A stretch of DNA of 39,775 bases, taken from Candidatus Crickella caballi (GTDB lineage: Bacteria; Bacillota; Clostridia; Peptostreptococcales; Anaerovoracaceae). Of the stretch, positions 1 through 6,537 are shown piece by piece. The stretch is taken from assembly GCA_018064665.1 (NCBI GenBank), contig JAGHUV010000034.1:1-39775 (forward strand). The letters are read 5' to 3'. The stretch's first letter is position 1; each line of letters opens with the position of its first letter. The notes under the pieces are model-generated. The model worked only from the letters and a program-made list of their open reading frames with translations. It had not been told where the DNA came from and searched no databases. The position numbers and the translations under genes are program-made.

Positions 1-6
1 TTATGG

Positions 7-12
7 TATAGT
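7..12 (+). promoter_or_regulatory. possible -10 element for the CyuA-like gene
   Basis: TATAGT at 7-12 matches the sigma-A -10 consensus at five of six positions and would give a short leader of under 20 bases ahead of the ribosome binding site at 24-30. The -35 region would lie outside the window, so this is only a suggestion. Confidence 0.25.
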
Positions 13-35
13 TTTCAATGATTGGGAGGACTATT

Positions 36-1322
36 ATGCATACATTAAGCAAACTGATTTACGATGATATGAAACCTGCGTTCGGTGTAACCGAGCCGGG
101 AGCTATCGCCTTCGCTGTTGCAACAGCCAAAGAAAAAGTTACCGGTGATATTACAAGTGTCGAGGTTGCAATGAACTCCGGAATGTATAAGAACGCTTTT
201 ACCTGCGGCATTCCTAATTCAAGCAGATACGGTAATCTGTATGCAGCTGCTTTAGGTGCAGTATCTGCCAAAGCTGATCTTGGACTTGAATCTCTTACTT
301 ATGTAACTGCGGATGATGATAAAAAAGCTGCCGAAATGGTTGAGGCCGGAATTGTTAAGGCATATATGGATTCAGTAAGCTCTAAGATTAAAATAGATGC
401 GACTGTTAAGACTGATAATGATACATGTACCGTTCACATTGCTGACAGCCATACTCATATTATAAGCATAGAGCTGAACGGAGAAACAATTTATGCTGAC
501 AAAGGTGCTAATGAGAATGTATTATCAGAGGATATTTCCCCTATTCCTGAAATTCACAAGTACACACTGGCAGAAATACTTAATTACATTAAAAACGTCT
601 CTAAGGACGAAATTTCGTTTATTAGAGATGCCTTTATAATGAACCTGGATCTGCTTGATGAAGGTTTGCAATCAGACAGGGCTGTTATTGCTCACGAGCT
701 TTTAAAGCAGAATAACGGAATGCTGGTTACAGATGATCCTGTTAAGACTGCACAGCTTCTCTGTAACGGTGCCATTGAAGCAAGAGTCCTGGGATTGTCA
801 AAGCCTGCCATGAGTATTACAGGCTCCGGCGCTCACGGTATTATTGCAACAATGCCTTTATATGCTTACTTTAAGTCTGTAATCAAATCCGATGATGACG
901 AGCTGTTATTGAAAGCCACTGCATTAAGCTATCTCATATGCATGTATATCAAAGAATATTCAGGTAAGCTATCCGCCTTCTGCGGTTGTGGAATAGCTGC
1001 AGGAACAGGAATGGCCTGCGGACTGGCATACATGCAAGGTGCAGATGAGTCGCAAATATATAAAGTAATCCTCAATATGTCCGGAAGCATTACAGGAATG
1101 ATATGTGATGGCGGAAATCACGGATGTGCAATGAAAGGTGTTGTTGCTACAGATGCGGCATTCAGAAGCGTATCTCTTGCTATGGCCGATGCATACATTG
1201 AAGGAATTCATGGTATAAATGGCCTCACCCCTGAAGACACTATGAGGAACATGGGACTTATAGCTTCTCCGGGAATGGTTGAAACAGAGAAAACAATTGT
1301 CGAAATTCAGGAAAGCAAGTAG
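36..1322 (+). CDS. L-cysteine desulfidase / serine dehydratase alpha family (CyuA/UPF0597-like)
   Basis: A 428-residue protein of the CyuA (YhaM, UPF0597) family, cytoplasmic Fe-S enzymes that break L-cysteine into pyruvate, ammonia and sulfide; related folds act on L-serine. The start at 36 is chosen over an in-frame ATG at 18 because GGGAGGA (24-30) lies 5 bases before it. Visible family marks are GxTEP near residues 17-21, GSGxxGIxATMP at 263-273, and cysteines 316, 357 and 364. Their spacing matches, as I recall it, the three cluster ligands of the Methanocaldococcus jannaschii enzyme. The Cys normally in GCTEP is Val18 here, so chemistry or substrate may differ. Length matches the E. coli protein (about 436 residues). 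It is the only plus-strand gene and is convergent with the LysM gene. The family is secure; the exact substrate is not. Confidence 0.85.
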   Translation: MHTLSKLIYDDMKPAFGVTEPGAIAFAVATAKEKVTGDITSVEVAMNSGMYKNAFTCGIPNSSRYGNLYAAALGAVSAKADLGLESLTYVTADDDKKAAEMVEAGIVKAYMDSVSSKIKIDATVKTDNDTCTVHIADSHTHIISIELNGETIYADKGANENVLSEDISPIPEIHKYTLAEILNYIKNVSKDEISFIRDAFIMNLDLLDEGLQSDRAVIAHELLKQNNGMLVTDDPVKTAQLLCNGAIEARVLGLSKPAMSITGSGAHGIIATMPLYAYFKSVIKSDDDELLLKATALSYLICMYIKEYSGKLSAFCGCGIAAGTGMACGLAYMQGADESQIYKVILNMSGSITGMICDGGNHGCAMKGVVATDAAFRSVSLAMADAYIEGIHGINGLTPEDTMRNMGLIASPGMVETEKTIVEIQESK

Positions 1323-1357
1323 AACATATCATTATATTAAGTAGAAAATAAGTATAG

Positions 1358-1405
1358 AAAAACGAGGGCTTGTGTAGGATGCAATTGATACAAGCCCTCG
1401 TTTTT
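1358..1405. terminator. bidirectional rho-independent terminator
   Basis: A 16-base perfect inverted repeat (1358-1373 with 1390-1405) with core ACGAGGGCTTGT and a 16-base loop, flanked by A5 on the left and T5 on the right. It therefore has a U-tract on either strand. It lies between the convergent cyuA-like gene (ends 1322) and the LysM gene (ends 1459) and can end both transcripts. Confidence 0.92.
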
Positions 1406-1458
1406 CATTGATATAAACACACTATCTCGGACATACGTTGAAGCGTATGGTATCCGCA

Positions 1459-1764
1459 TTAATATAAAGGAACAAACAGAACGTCTCCTTCATGAAGCAT
1501 ATCATTGGAATCGATATCATTGATCTCACATACATCATCGATGTAATCTCTGAGATCCATATTAGTATTGCAGTAAGACTCAGCTATAGACCAGAGGCTG
1601 TCACGATCCTCAACAACAACCTGCATATATGTATCAACTGAAGAAGCCTCAGCATTTCCGCTCTTAATGAGTGTTGCACTTGCGAAGGCAATCATCATAA
1701 CAACTGCAAGAATAAAAATGAAAAACCTAACAGGATTAACTATTCTATATCTATGTCCTCTCAT
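1459..1764 (-). CDS. yneA: YneA-like LysM cell-division inhibitor, SOS regulated
   Basis: A 101-residue protein with a basic N-terminus, one membrane segment at about residues 12-32 and a single LysM peptidoglycan-binding domain filling the C-terminal half (about 46-101). This is the architecture and size of Bacillus subtilis YneA, the SOS-induced suppressor of cell division that delays septation during DNA damage. The ATG is preceded by GAGAGGT with 6-base spacing. Its promoter carries two LexA boxes (separate entries), which strongly supports the role. In many Firmicutes yneA is divergent from lexA; here its upstream neighbour is ybaK and no lexA is in the window. Sequence identity to YneA cannot be judged by eye, so orthology is inferred from architecture plus regulation. 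Confidence 0.85.
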   Translation of the reverse strand: MRGHRYRIVNPVRFFIFILAVVMMIAFASATLIKSGNAEASSVDTYMQVVVEDRDSLWSIAESYCNTNMDLRDYIDDVCEINDIDSNDMLHEGDVLFVPLY

Positions 1765-1819
1765 CTCAGTACCTCTCTGTTTGATCTGAATTATGTAAAC
1801 ATTTGTTCTTTACGATGCA

Positions 1820-1848
1820 ATTATATGTCGAACAAAAGTTCGTGTCAA
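1820..1848 (-). promoter_or_regulatory. consensus sigma-A promoter of the yneA-like gene
   Basis: On the minus strand TTGACA (1843-1848) and TATAAT (1820-1825) are both perfect consensus hexamers separated by exactly 17 bases. The leader to the ATG at 1764 is roughly 50 bases. The spacer is almost wholly filled by LexA box 1, so bound LexA would exclude RNA polymerase: a very strong promoter held off until DNA damage. Confidence 0.93.
1829..1842. promoter_or_regulatory. LexA (SOS) box 1, inside the promoter spacer
   Basis: CGAACAAAAGTTCG matches the Gram-positive LexA operator core (CGAAC, 4 bases, GTTCG) with perfect dyad arms. It sits between the -35 and -10 of the yneA-like promoter. Confidence 0.92.
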
Positions 1849-1856
1849 GTACTTTT

Positions 1857-1870
1857 CGAACAAAAGTTCA
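1857..1870. promoter_or_regulatory. LexA (SOS) box 2, upstream of the -35
   Basis: CGAACAAAAGTTCA is a second LexA box, one base off the perfect dyad, with the same AAAA centre as box 1. The two boxes are 28 bp apart centre to centre and straddle the -35 hexamer, so two LexA dimers could bind together. Confidence 0.87.
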
Positions 1871-1883
1871 ATTATTTTTAAAT

Positions 1884-1920
1884 AAAAAAACGAGTATTTA
1901 TCCCGAAAGACAATACTCGT
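1884..1920 (-). terminator. rho-independent terminator after ybaK
   Basis: On the minus strand a 9-bp stem (1912-1920 with 1890-1898, ACGAGTATT / AATACTCGT) is followed by an uninterrupted run of Ts (1884-1890). It lies 30 bases past the ybaK stop and ends the mutS-to-ybaK transcript. It also insulates the yneA SOS promoter just downstream. Confidence 0.9.
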
Positions 1921-1949
1921 ATAAACGTTGAATTTTCACTACTTTCAAG

Positions 1950-2432
1950 CTATTTAGTCAGGTCAGCAAACTCTGCATGGATAAAGTCAGCAAGTATTTC
2001 GGCATTAAGAATTATAGACATTCCCCTCTTTCCGCCTGAGAAATATATCTCATCGAAAAGAACCGCTGTTTCGTCAATATATGTAGGATAAGGCTTCTTC
2101 ATTCCTATAGGCGAGCATCCCCCTCTCATATATCCCGTAAGATCTACAAGCTCTTTAACATGAATCATTTCAACCTTCTTGTTTCCGGAAACAACAGCTG
2201 CTTTCTTGAGATCAAGATTGGAAGAAGTTGGGATGACAAATACCGATAATAAATTATTGTCACCACGTGCTACGAGTGTCTTAAACATCTCGTCGTTTGA
2301 GCAACCAACCTCGGCAGCAGCGTGTTCACCGCTTAAATCCGATTCATCATAATCATATTCAGCGATTTTATACTCAATACCTGCGGCATCAAGCTGTCTC
2401 ATCGCATTTGTCTTATCGACCTTCTTTGCCAT
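1950..2432 (-). CDS. ybaK: YbaK/EbsC-type Cys-tRNA(Pro) deacylase
   Basis: A 160-residue single-domain YbaK protein, a trans-editing factor that hydrolyses Cys mischarged on tRNA-Pro by prolyl-tRNA synthetase. The family signature is clear: the conserved lysine in FKTLV (Lys51), the IPTS segment near 67-70, and the substrate-site loop GGCSPIG at 104-110. The length is typical. The ATG is preceded by AGGGAACG. Its start lies inside the end of the TVP38 gene (20-base overlap), so it is the last gene of the mutS-to-ybaK run and a terminator follows. Cys-Pro specificity is inferred from the family; some members act on other aminoacyl-tRNAs. Confidence 0.9.
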   Translation of the reverse strand: MAKKVDKTNAMRQLDAAGIEYKIAEYDYDESDLSGEHAAAEVGCSNDEMFKTLVARGDNNLLSVFVIPTSSNLDLKKAAVVSGNKKVEMIHVKELVDLTGYMRGGCSPIGMKKPYPTYIDETAVLFDEIYFSGGKRGMSIILNAEILADFIHAEFADLTK

Positions 2433-3144
2433 CGTTCCCTAACCTTTCCGATTCTTCTTTATCTCCTGTTTTATCGAGATATTCAGAAATCCTTTTTCTG
2501 TTTATAAAAAATATCAGCAATATAATTGCAACAATAGCTGAAAGTATTATCATCGCCTTATAGTTGTCCCGGCTCAAATAGTAACCCAGAATCAAGCTTC
2601 CGAACATCCCAAAGCTTCTTCCTGTTGTAGACAGAATCAGAAAAGGTTTAAGCCTCATTTCGGAAATTCCTGCAACATATGCAACTATATCTTTGGGTAA
2701 CCCCGGAATAAGATATATTAAAAAAGCCAGATACAATCCCTTTCCTGAATTAAGTTGTTTTCTGTAATGTTCAACCTGTTCTTTGCCGAAAACTGTTTCA
2801 ATAGAGCGTGCTCCAAGCAGGTTTGCGATTGCATACGCAGCTAGAGCACCTATAAAAGCTCCTGCTGTGGAGAGTGCAAATCCTCCCCAAATACCATATA
2901 GATAGCCTGATGCAATTTGTATCGGCTGTCCCGGAATTATACATATAAGTACTTGAATAATCTGCAGAGTCAGAAGAATGCACATTGTCGCGATTCTGTT
3001 ATCATTAAGCATTGAAGGAATGCTTTGCAGCCATGCCTTATTAAGTAAAGTATCCCGGCAAAAAATGGCAAGCAATACAGGAACTGCAACGAGTATTGCC
3101 AGAAGTACAGATATCTTAATAACAGAAACGGTTTTCTCATTCAT
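2413..3144 (-). CDS. TVP38/TMEM64 family (DedA-like, VTT domain) membrane protein
   Basis: A 243-residue polytopic membrane protein with hydrophobic segments near residues 8-27, 52-72, 84-110, 136-158, 168-190 and 196-213. The VTT-domain signatures are present: PGQPIQIASGY at 71-81 and PGLPKD at 147-152, the re-entrant loop motifs of the DedA/TMEM64 superfamily. Such proteins are linked to lipid scrambling or undecaprenyl-phosphate recycling; the exact substrate here is unknown. The C-terminal 25 residues are charged and cytoplasmic-looking. The ATG has only a distant AAAGGA, and the stop of the preceding gene is 1 base upstream, so translation probably depends on coupling. Confidence 0.85.
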   Translation of the reverse strand: MNEKTVSVIKISVLLAILVAVPVLLAIFCRDTLLNKAWLQSIPSMLNDNRIATMCILLTLQIIQVLICIIPGQPIQIASGYLYGIWGGFALSTAGAFIGALAAYAIANLLGARSIETVFGKEQVEHYRKQLNSGKGLYLAFLIYLIPGLPKDIVAYVAGISEMRLKPFLILSTTGRSFGMFGSLILGYYLSRDNYKAMIILSAIVAIILLIFFINRKRISEYLDKTGDKEESERLGNDGKEGR

Positions 3145-3145
3145 C

Positions 3146-4447
3146 TTAGAGGCTGATTATTCCTTTCTTCAGAAGCGAATCAAGGCTCTTGATTACACCG
3201 AACTTGGAATGCTCATAAGTGAGTCCACCCTGAAAGTATGCAATATATGGCGCTCTGAGCGGAGCATCTGCGCTAAGCTCAATTGATGATCCCTGTACAA
3301 AAGCACCGGCTGCCATAATTACAGGATCCTGATATCCCGGCATGTCCCAAGGAACAGGCGTAACATATGAATCAATCGGTGCAGCTGATTGAACTGCCTG
3401 ACAGAAGGCAATGCTTGCATCAGGATCACCGAATTTGATTGCAGTAATGATGTCGCTTCTCTTACGTTTCGGGTCAGGCATTACTTCATATCCCAGTCCG
3501 GAGAAGATATAGGCCGTCAGCATAGCACCTTTAAGTGCGGCATTAACAATCTTAGGTGCAAGGAACAGTCCCTGCAGAACATGTCTGTTCTGGCCGTATG
3601 TAAGACCGCATTCAGCGCCGATTCCCGGACAGGTCAGTCTGTACGAAATGCTGTCGATAAGATCCCTTCTTCCAACAATATATCCGCCCGATAATGCGAT
3701 TCCGCCGCCCGGATTCTTAATAAGCGAGCCCGCCATAACATCAACGCCAAGCTCTGTAGGCTCAAACACATCTACAAATTCTCCGTAGCAGTTGTCAAGC
3801 ATAACCACAGTCTTTGGATTTGCAGCATGAACGATTTCAGCAGCTTTTCTGATGCTTTCGAGCGAGATTGCAGGTCTGAAGTCATAACCCGTGGATCTTT
3901 GAAAAGCAACGACTCTTGTTTTGTCACTTACAGCTACTTTGAGTGCCTCAAAATCAATATCCTTATTCTCATCAAGGTCTACTTCCTTATAACTGATGCC
4001 GTATTCAAGCAAAGTGCCCGTGAAGCTGTCATCATTCTTGTGTATGCCGATTGCTGTCTGCAAAGTGTCGTAAGGTGTTCCGCTTCCCTCGATAAGTTCA
4101 TCGCCGGGCTTAAGAAGTCCGAGGAGTGTTGTCGCGATTGCATGAGTACCGTTAACGATATTCGGCCTTACAAGCGCTGCTTCGGTATGGAAAACCGATG
4201 CATAAACTCTGTCTACAGCGTCTCTACCTGCATCGTCATATCCGTAGCCTGTGCTCCAGTCAAAATGTGTTGCGTTTATATGATTGTCCTGAAATGCCTT
4301 CAGTACTCTAAGCTGATTTATTGAACAAATGTCATCGATTTCCTTAAAGCTGTCTGCAAGTGATGCTTCTGCATCATTAATTGCATCGATAACCCGTCTG
4401 TCTATTCCGAGTTCTTTTTCAAGAAAAATATCGTATTTTTCTGACAC
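3146..4447 (-). CDS. methionine gamma-lyase-like PLP enzyme (aluminium-resistance protein / YnbB family)
   Basis: A 433-residue fold-type I PLP enzyme of the family named Met_gamma_lyase or 'aluminium resistance protein', homologous to B. subtilis YnbB. The Schiff-base lysine is most likely Lys244 in SLIKNPGGG, with the PLP-ring aspartate at Asp218 in LDNCYGEF and the phosphate loop near NGTHAIAT (99-106). Similar enzymes cleave C-S bonds of methionine or cysteine derivatives, but the physiological substrate is not settled. The start is GTG (4445-4447), overlapping the recombinase TAG by one base, with AAAGGA 10 bases upstream. The location near miaA matches many Firmicutes, where miaA, hfq and this gene lie together. 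Confidence 0.85.
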   Translation of the reverse strand: MSEKYDIFLEKELGIDRRVIDAINDAEASLADSFKEIDDICSINQLRVLKAFQDNHINATHFDWSTGYGYDDAGRDAVDRVYASVFHTEAALVRPNIVNGTHAIATTLLGLLKPGDELIEGSGTPYDTLQTAIGIHKNDDSFTGTLLEYGISYKEVDLDENKDIDFEALKVAVSDKTRVVAFQRSTGYDFRPAISLESIRKAAEIVHAANPKTVVMLDNCYGEFVDVFEPTELGVDVMAGSLIKNPGGGIALSGGYIVGRRDLIDSISYRLTCPGIGAECGLTYGQNRHVLQGLFLAPKIVNAALKGAMLTAYIFSGLGYEVMPDPKRKRSDIITAIKFGDPDASIAFCQAVQSAAPIDSYVTPVPWDMPGYQDPVIMAAGAFVQGSSIELSADAPLRAPYIAYFQGGLTYEHSKFGVIKSLDSLLKKGIISL

Positions 4448-5592
4448 TAGTCTTCATCCTTTCTTTCAAGCTCCCATTCCATGCCTTTGACAAGATCTCT
4501 CTTAACATTCATCTTGTGCTGTGCATAAAGCTGGGTCGTTGTAACCTGCTCGTGATCGAGCAAAGCCTGTACGTCATATATTGAGTTACCGCGACCGATC
4601 AGTGAGGTAGCGGCTGTTGCACGTAATTTATGCGGACTGTATCCGGTTTTCCTGGATGTGTTAAGAGCAATTGATGTATATTTCTTAACCAGTTCCCTGA
4701 TAGCGCGTTCAGTAATTCTCTTTCCCTGAAGTGACAGGAACAATGCGTCCTCATCGCCCTCATTTTGCGCTATAACGTTAGTTCTTTCATTTTTGATGTA
4801 ATCCTCCACCACGAGAATTACAGAGCGGTTAAGAGGCATTGAAGACTCTTTGCCTCTCTTGCGGTATATCTTGAACTCCCCTCTTGAGAAGTTGAAGGAC
4901 GAAACATTGAGCTGCTGCAGTTCACTGAGTCTTAAGCCGTAAGTAACAAACAGAATCAGTATCGCTTTGTCTCTCAGCTTGGTTTTCTCCCAGTAGCTCC
5001 TCTCATGCGGAGTCAGATTGGTTCCGTTTGTAACAGCATCGAGCATAATCATGACTTCATCATCCTGAAGCGCTTTGATCTCTCGCTCTCCCGGCTTCGG
5101 CACACGTATAGGATCAAAGCCGTCGGTTATGTTCTTCTCAATAAGACCGTCTCTGTATAGCTGTTTGAAGAGGACGGAAATCGAAGACTTCTTTCTTGAT
5201 AAGGTCTTATTATTGTTCTCATAAACAGTGACTGTCTTGCCATCATCAACATAGTAGTTACGGCAGTAATCAATGAACCTGTTAACATCAGAAGCTTTAA
5301 TTCTGTTCATCTCAGCGGATGTAACATCCTTAGGTGATTTGGCATCTGTCAAAGCTGTTTCACTTATCAGATAATTAAAGAAGAATTTTATATCGTGAAG
5401 ATAGGCAAGTCTTGTCATAGGAAGCACATTGCCTTTCAGATAACTAAAATAAGCGCGAAGAAAGCTTGGAAGCTCGGCTTCTATTTCTTCGCACTGCAGG
5501 AATATTTCGTGTTCTTTTTCAACAATGTTATCAGGCTTGTCACTCTTGTTGTGAATCCTGAATTCTTTGCTGTCGTAGGTTTTCCTGCCCAA
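4447..5592 (-). CDS. XerS-like tyrosine recombinase
   Basis: A 381-residue tyrosine recombinase with an N-terminal SAM-like core-binding domain (about 40-155) and a C-terminal catalytic domain (about 172-365). All catalytic residues are visible: Arg221 in GLRLSEL, Lys248 in RGKES, His321 and Arg324 in HKLR, His347 in LLDHEQ and the nucleophile Tyr356. The usual HT after HKLR is AT here. The long N-terminus and layout resemble XerS, the single-protein dif recombinase of streptococci, more than XerC/D of about 300 residues. It uses a TTG start (5590-5592), with GGAGAG at the end of miaA as ribosome binding site. No phage or transposon genes adjoin, so a housekeeping dimer-resolution role is likelier than a mobile integrase; this is inferred. 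Confidence 0.85.
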   Translation of the reverse strand: MGRKTYDSKEFRIHNKSDKPDNIVEKEHEIFLQCEEIEAELPSFLRAYFSYLKGNVLPMTRLAYLHDIKFFFNYLISETALTDAKSPKDVTSAEMNRIKASDVNRFIDYCRNYYVDDGKTVTVYENNNKTLSRKKSSISVLFKQLYRDGLIEKNITDGFDPIRVPKPGEREIKALQDDEVMIMLDAVTNGTNLTPHERSYWEKTKLRDKAILILFVTYGLRLSELQQLNVSSFNFSRGEFKIYRKRGKESSMPLNRSVILVVEDYIKNERTNVIAQNEGDEDALFLSLQGKRITERAIRELVKKYTSIALNTSRKTGYSPHKLRATAATSLIGRGNSIYDVQALLDHEQVTTTQLYAQHKMNVKRDLVKGMEWELERKDED

Positions 5593-5594
5593 AA

Positions 5595-6524
5595 TCAGTT
5601 CTCTCCTTTAATGGAATCCTCGTAAATGTATTCAGCTATCTCGTCAGAAGTCTGACCGTTCTGAATCTCTATCCAGTTAAGGTTATCGTATCTTCTTAAC
5701 CAGGTAAGCTGTCTCTTGGCAAAATGACGTGTGTTCTTCATTATGTTAAGAACAGCGGTTTTCTGGTCGGTTTTACCTTCAAGATACTCGATAATCTCCT
5801 TGTATCCGATGCCCTTCAATGCCTGAGTATCGGAAGTATATCCCATGTCCAGCAGACTCTTGACCTCATCAACAAGTCCTGCCTTCACAAGCTTCAGGAC
5901 ACGATTATTGATCTTAGCATATAACCACTCTCTGTCCATGGTCAAAGCATAGAACTTAAAATCATAATTCTCGTTAAGCTCACAATTGTCGAGCGGCTTA
6001 ATACCTTCGCCTGCCTCGAACGCTTCAATTGCACGAATAATCTTTCTTGTATTATTAGGATGGATCCTTGAAGCGCAGTCTTCGTCGATAGCAGTAAGAT
6101 ATGCGTGCATATACTCAGCACCTCTTTCTTCCGCCATCTTCTCAAGCTCTTCTCTTCTCTCGTAAGTATCAGGCTTTGCTGCAAAATCCATATTGTACAG
6201 AACTGAATTAATATAGAGTCCTGTTCCTCCTACAAGAATAGGCGTCTTGCCGCGCTCAAGAATATTGTTGATGCATGCGAAAGCGAGCTTCTGATATGTA
6301 GCAACAGTCATATTAAAGTCAGGATCAACCATGTCGAAGAGATGGTGAGGAACGATTTTCATTTCCTCCTCTGATGGCTTTGCGCTTCCAATATCAAGAT
6401 ATTTGTACAGCTGAATGGAATCGCAATTTATGATTTCTCCGTCAAGCTTGCTGGCAAGCTTAAGTGCTACCTCGCTTTTGCCTACTGCGGTAGGTCCTGT
6501 GATAATGTAAACTGTCTTGTTCAT
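5595..6524 (-). CDS. miaA: tRNA dimethylallyltransferase MiaA
   Basis: A 309-residue enzyme that transfers dimethylallyl from DMAPP to N6 of A37 in tRNAs reading UNN codons. The P-loop GPTAVGKS is at 10-17, the DSxQ tRNA/A37-recognition motif at 35-38, and GGTGLY near 100-105. Length and ending are typical. The ATG follows GGAG with 5-base spacing, 13 bases after mutL. The dxs and ispA genes in the same window act on the pathway that supplies its DMAPP substrate. The mutS-mutL-miaA order is the usual Firmicute arrangement. Confidence 0.97.
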   Translation of the reverse strand: MNKTVYIITGPTAVGKSEVALKLASKLDGEIINCDSIQLYKYLDIGSAKPSEEEMKIVPHHLFDMVDPDFNMTVATYQKLAFACINNILERGKTPILVGGTGLYINSVLYNMDFAAKPDTYERREELEKMAEERGAEYMHAYLTAIDEDCASRIHPNNTRKIIRAIEAFEAGEGIKPLDNCELNENYDFKFYALTMDREWLYAKINNRVLKLVKAGLVDEVKSLLDMGYTSDTQALKGIGYKEIIEYLEGKTDQKTAVLNIMKNTRHFAKRQLTWLRRYDNLNWIEIQNGQTSDEIAEYIYEDSIKGEN

Positions 6525-6537
6525 ACTTTCTCCGAAC

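Noticed and set aside
4447-5592. Prophage or integrative-element integrase
   Set aside because: The gene is coupled to miaA, flanked by housekeeping genes, and there are no phage, conjugation or att-like repeats nearby.
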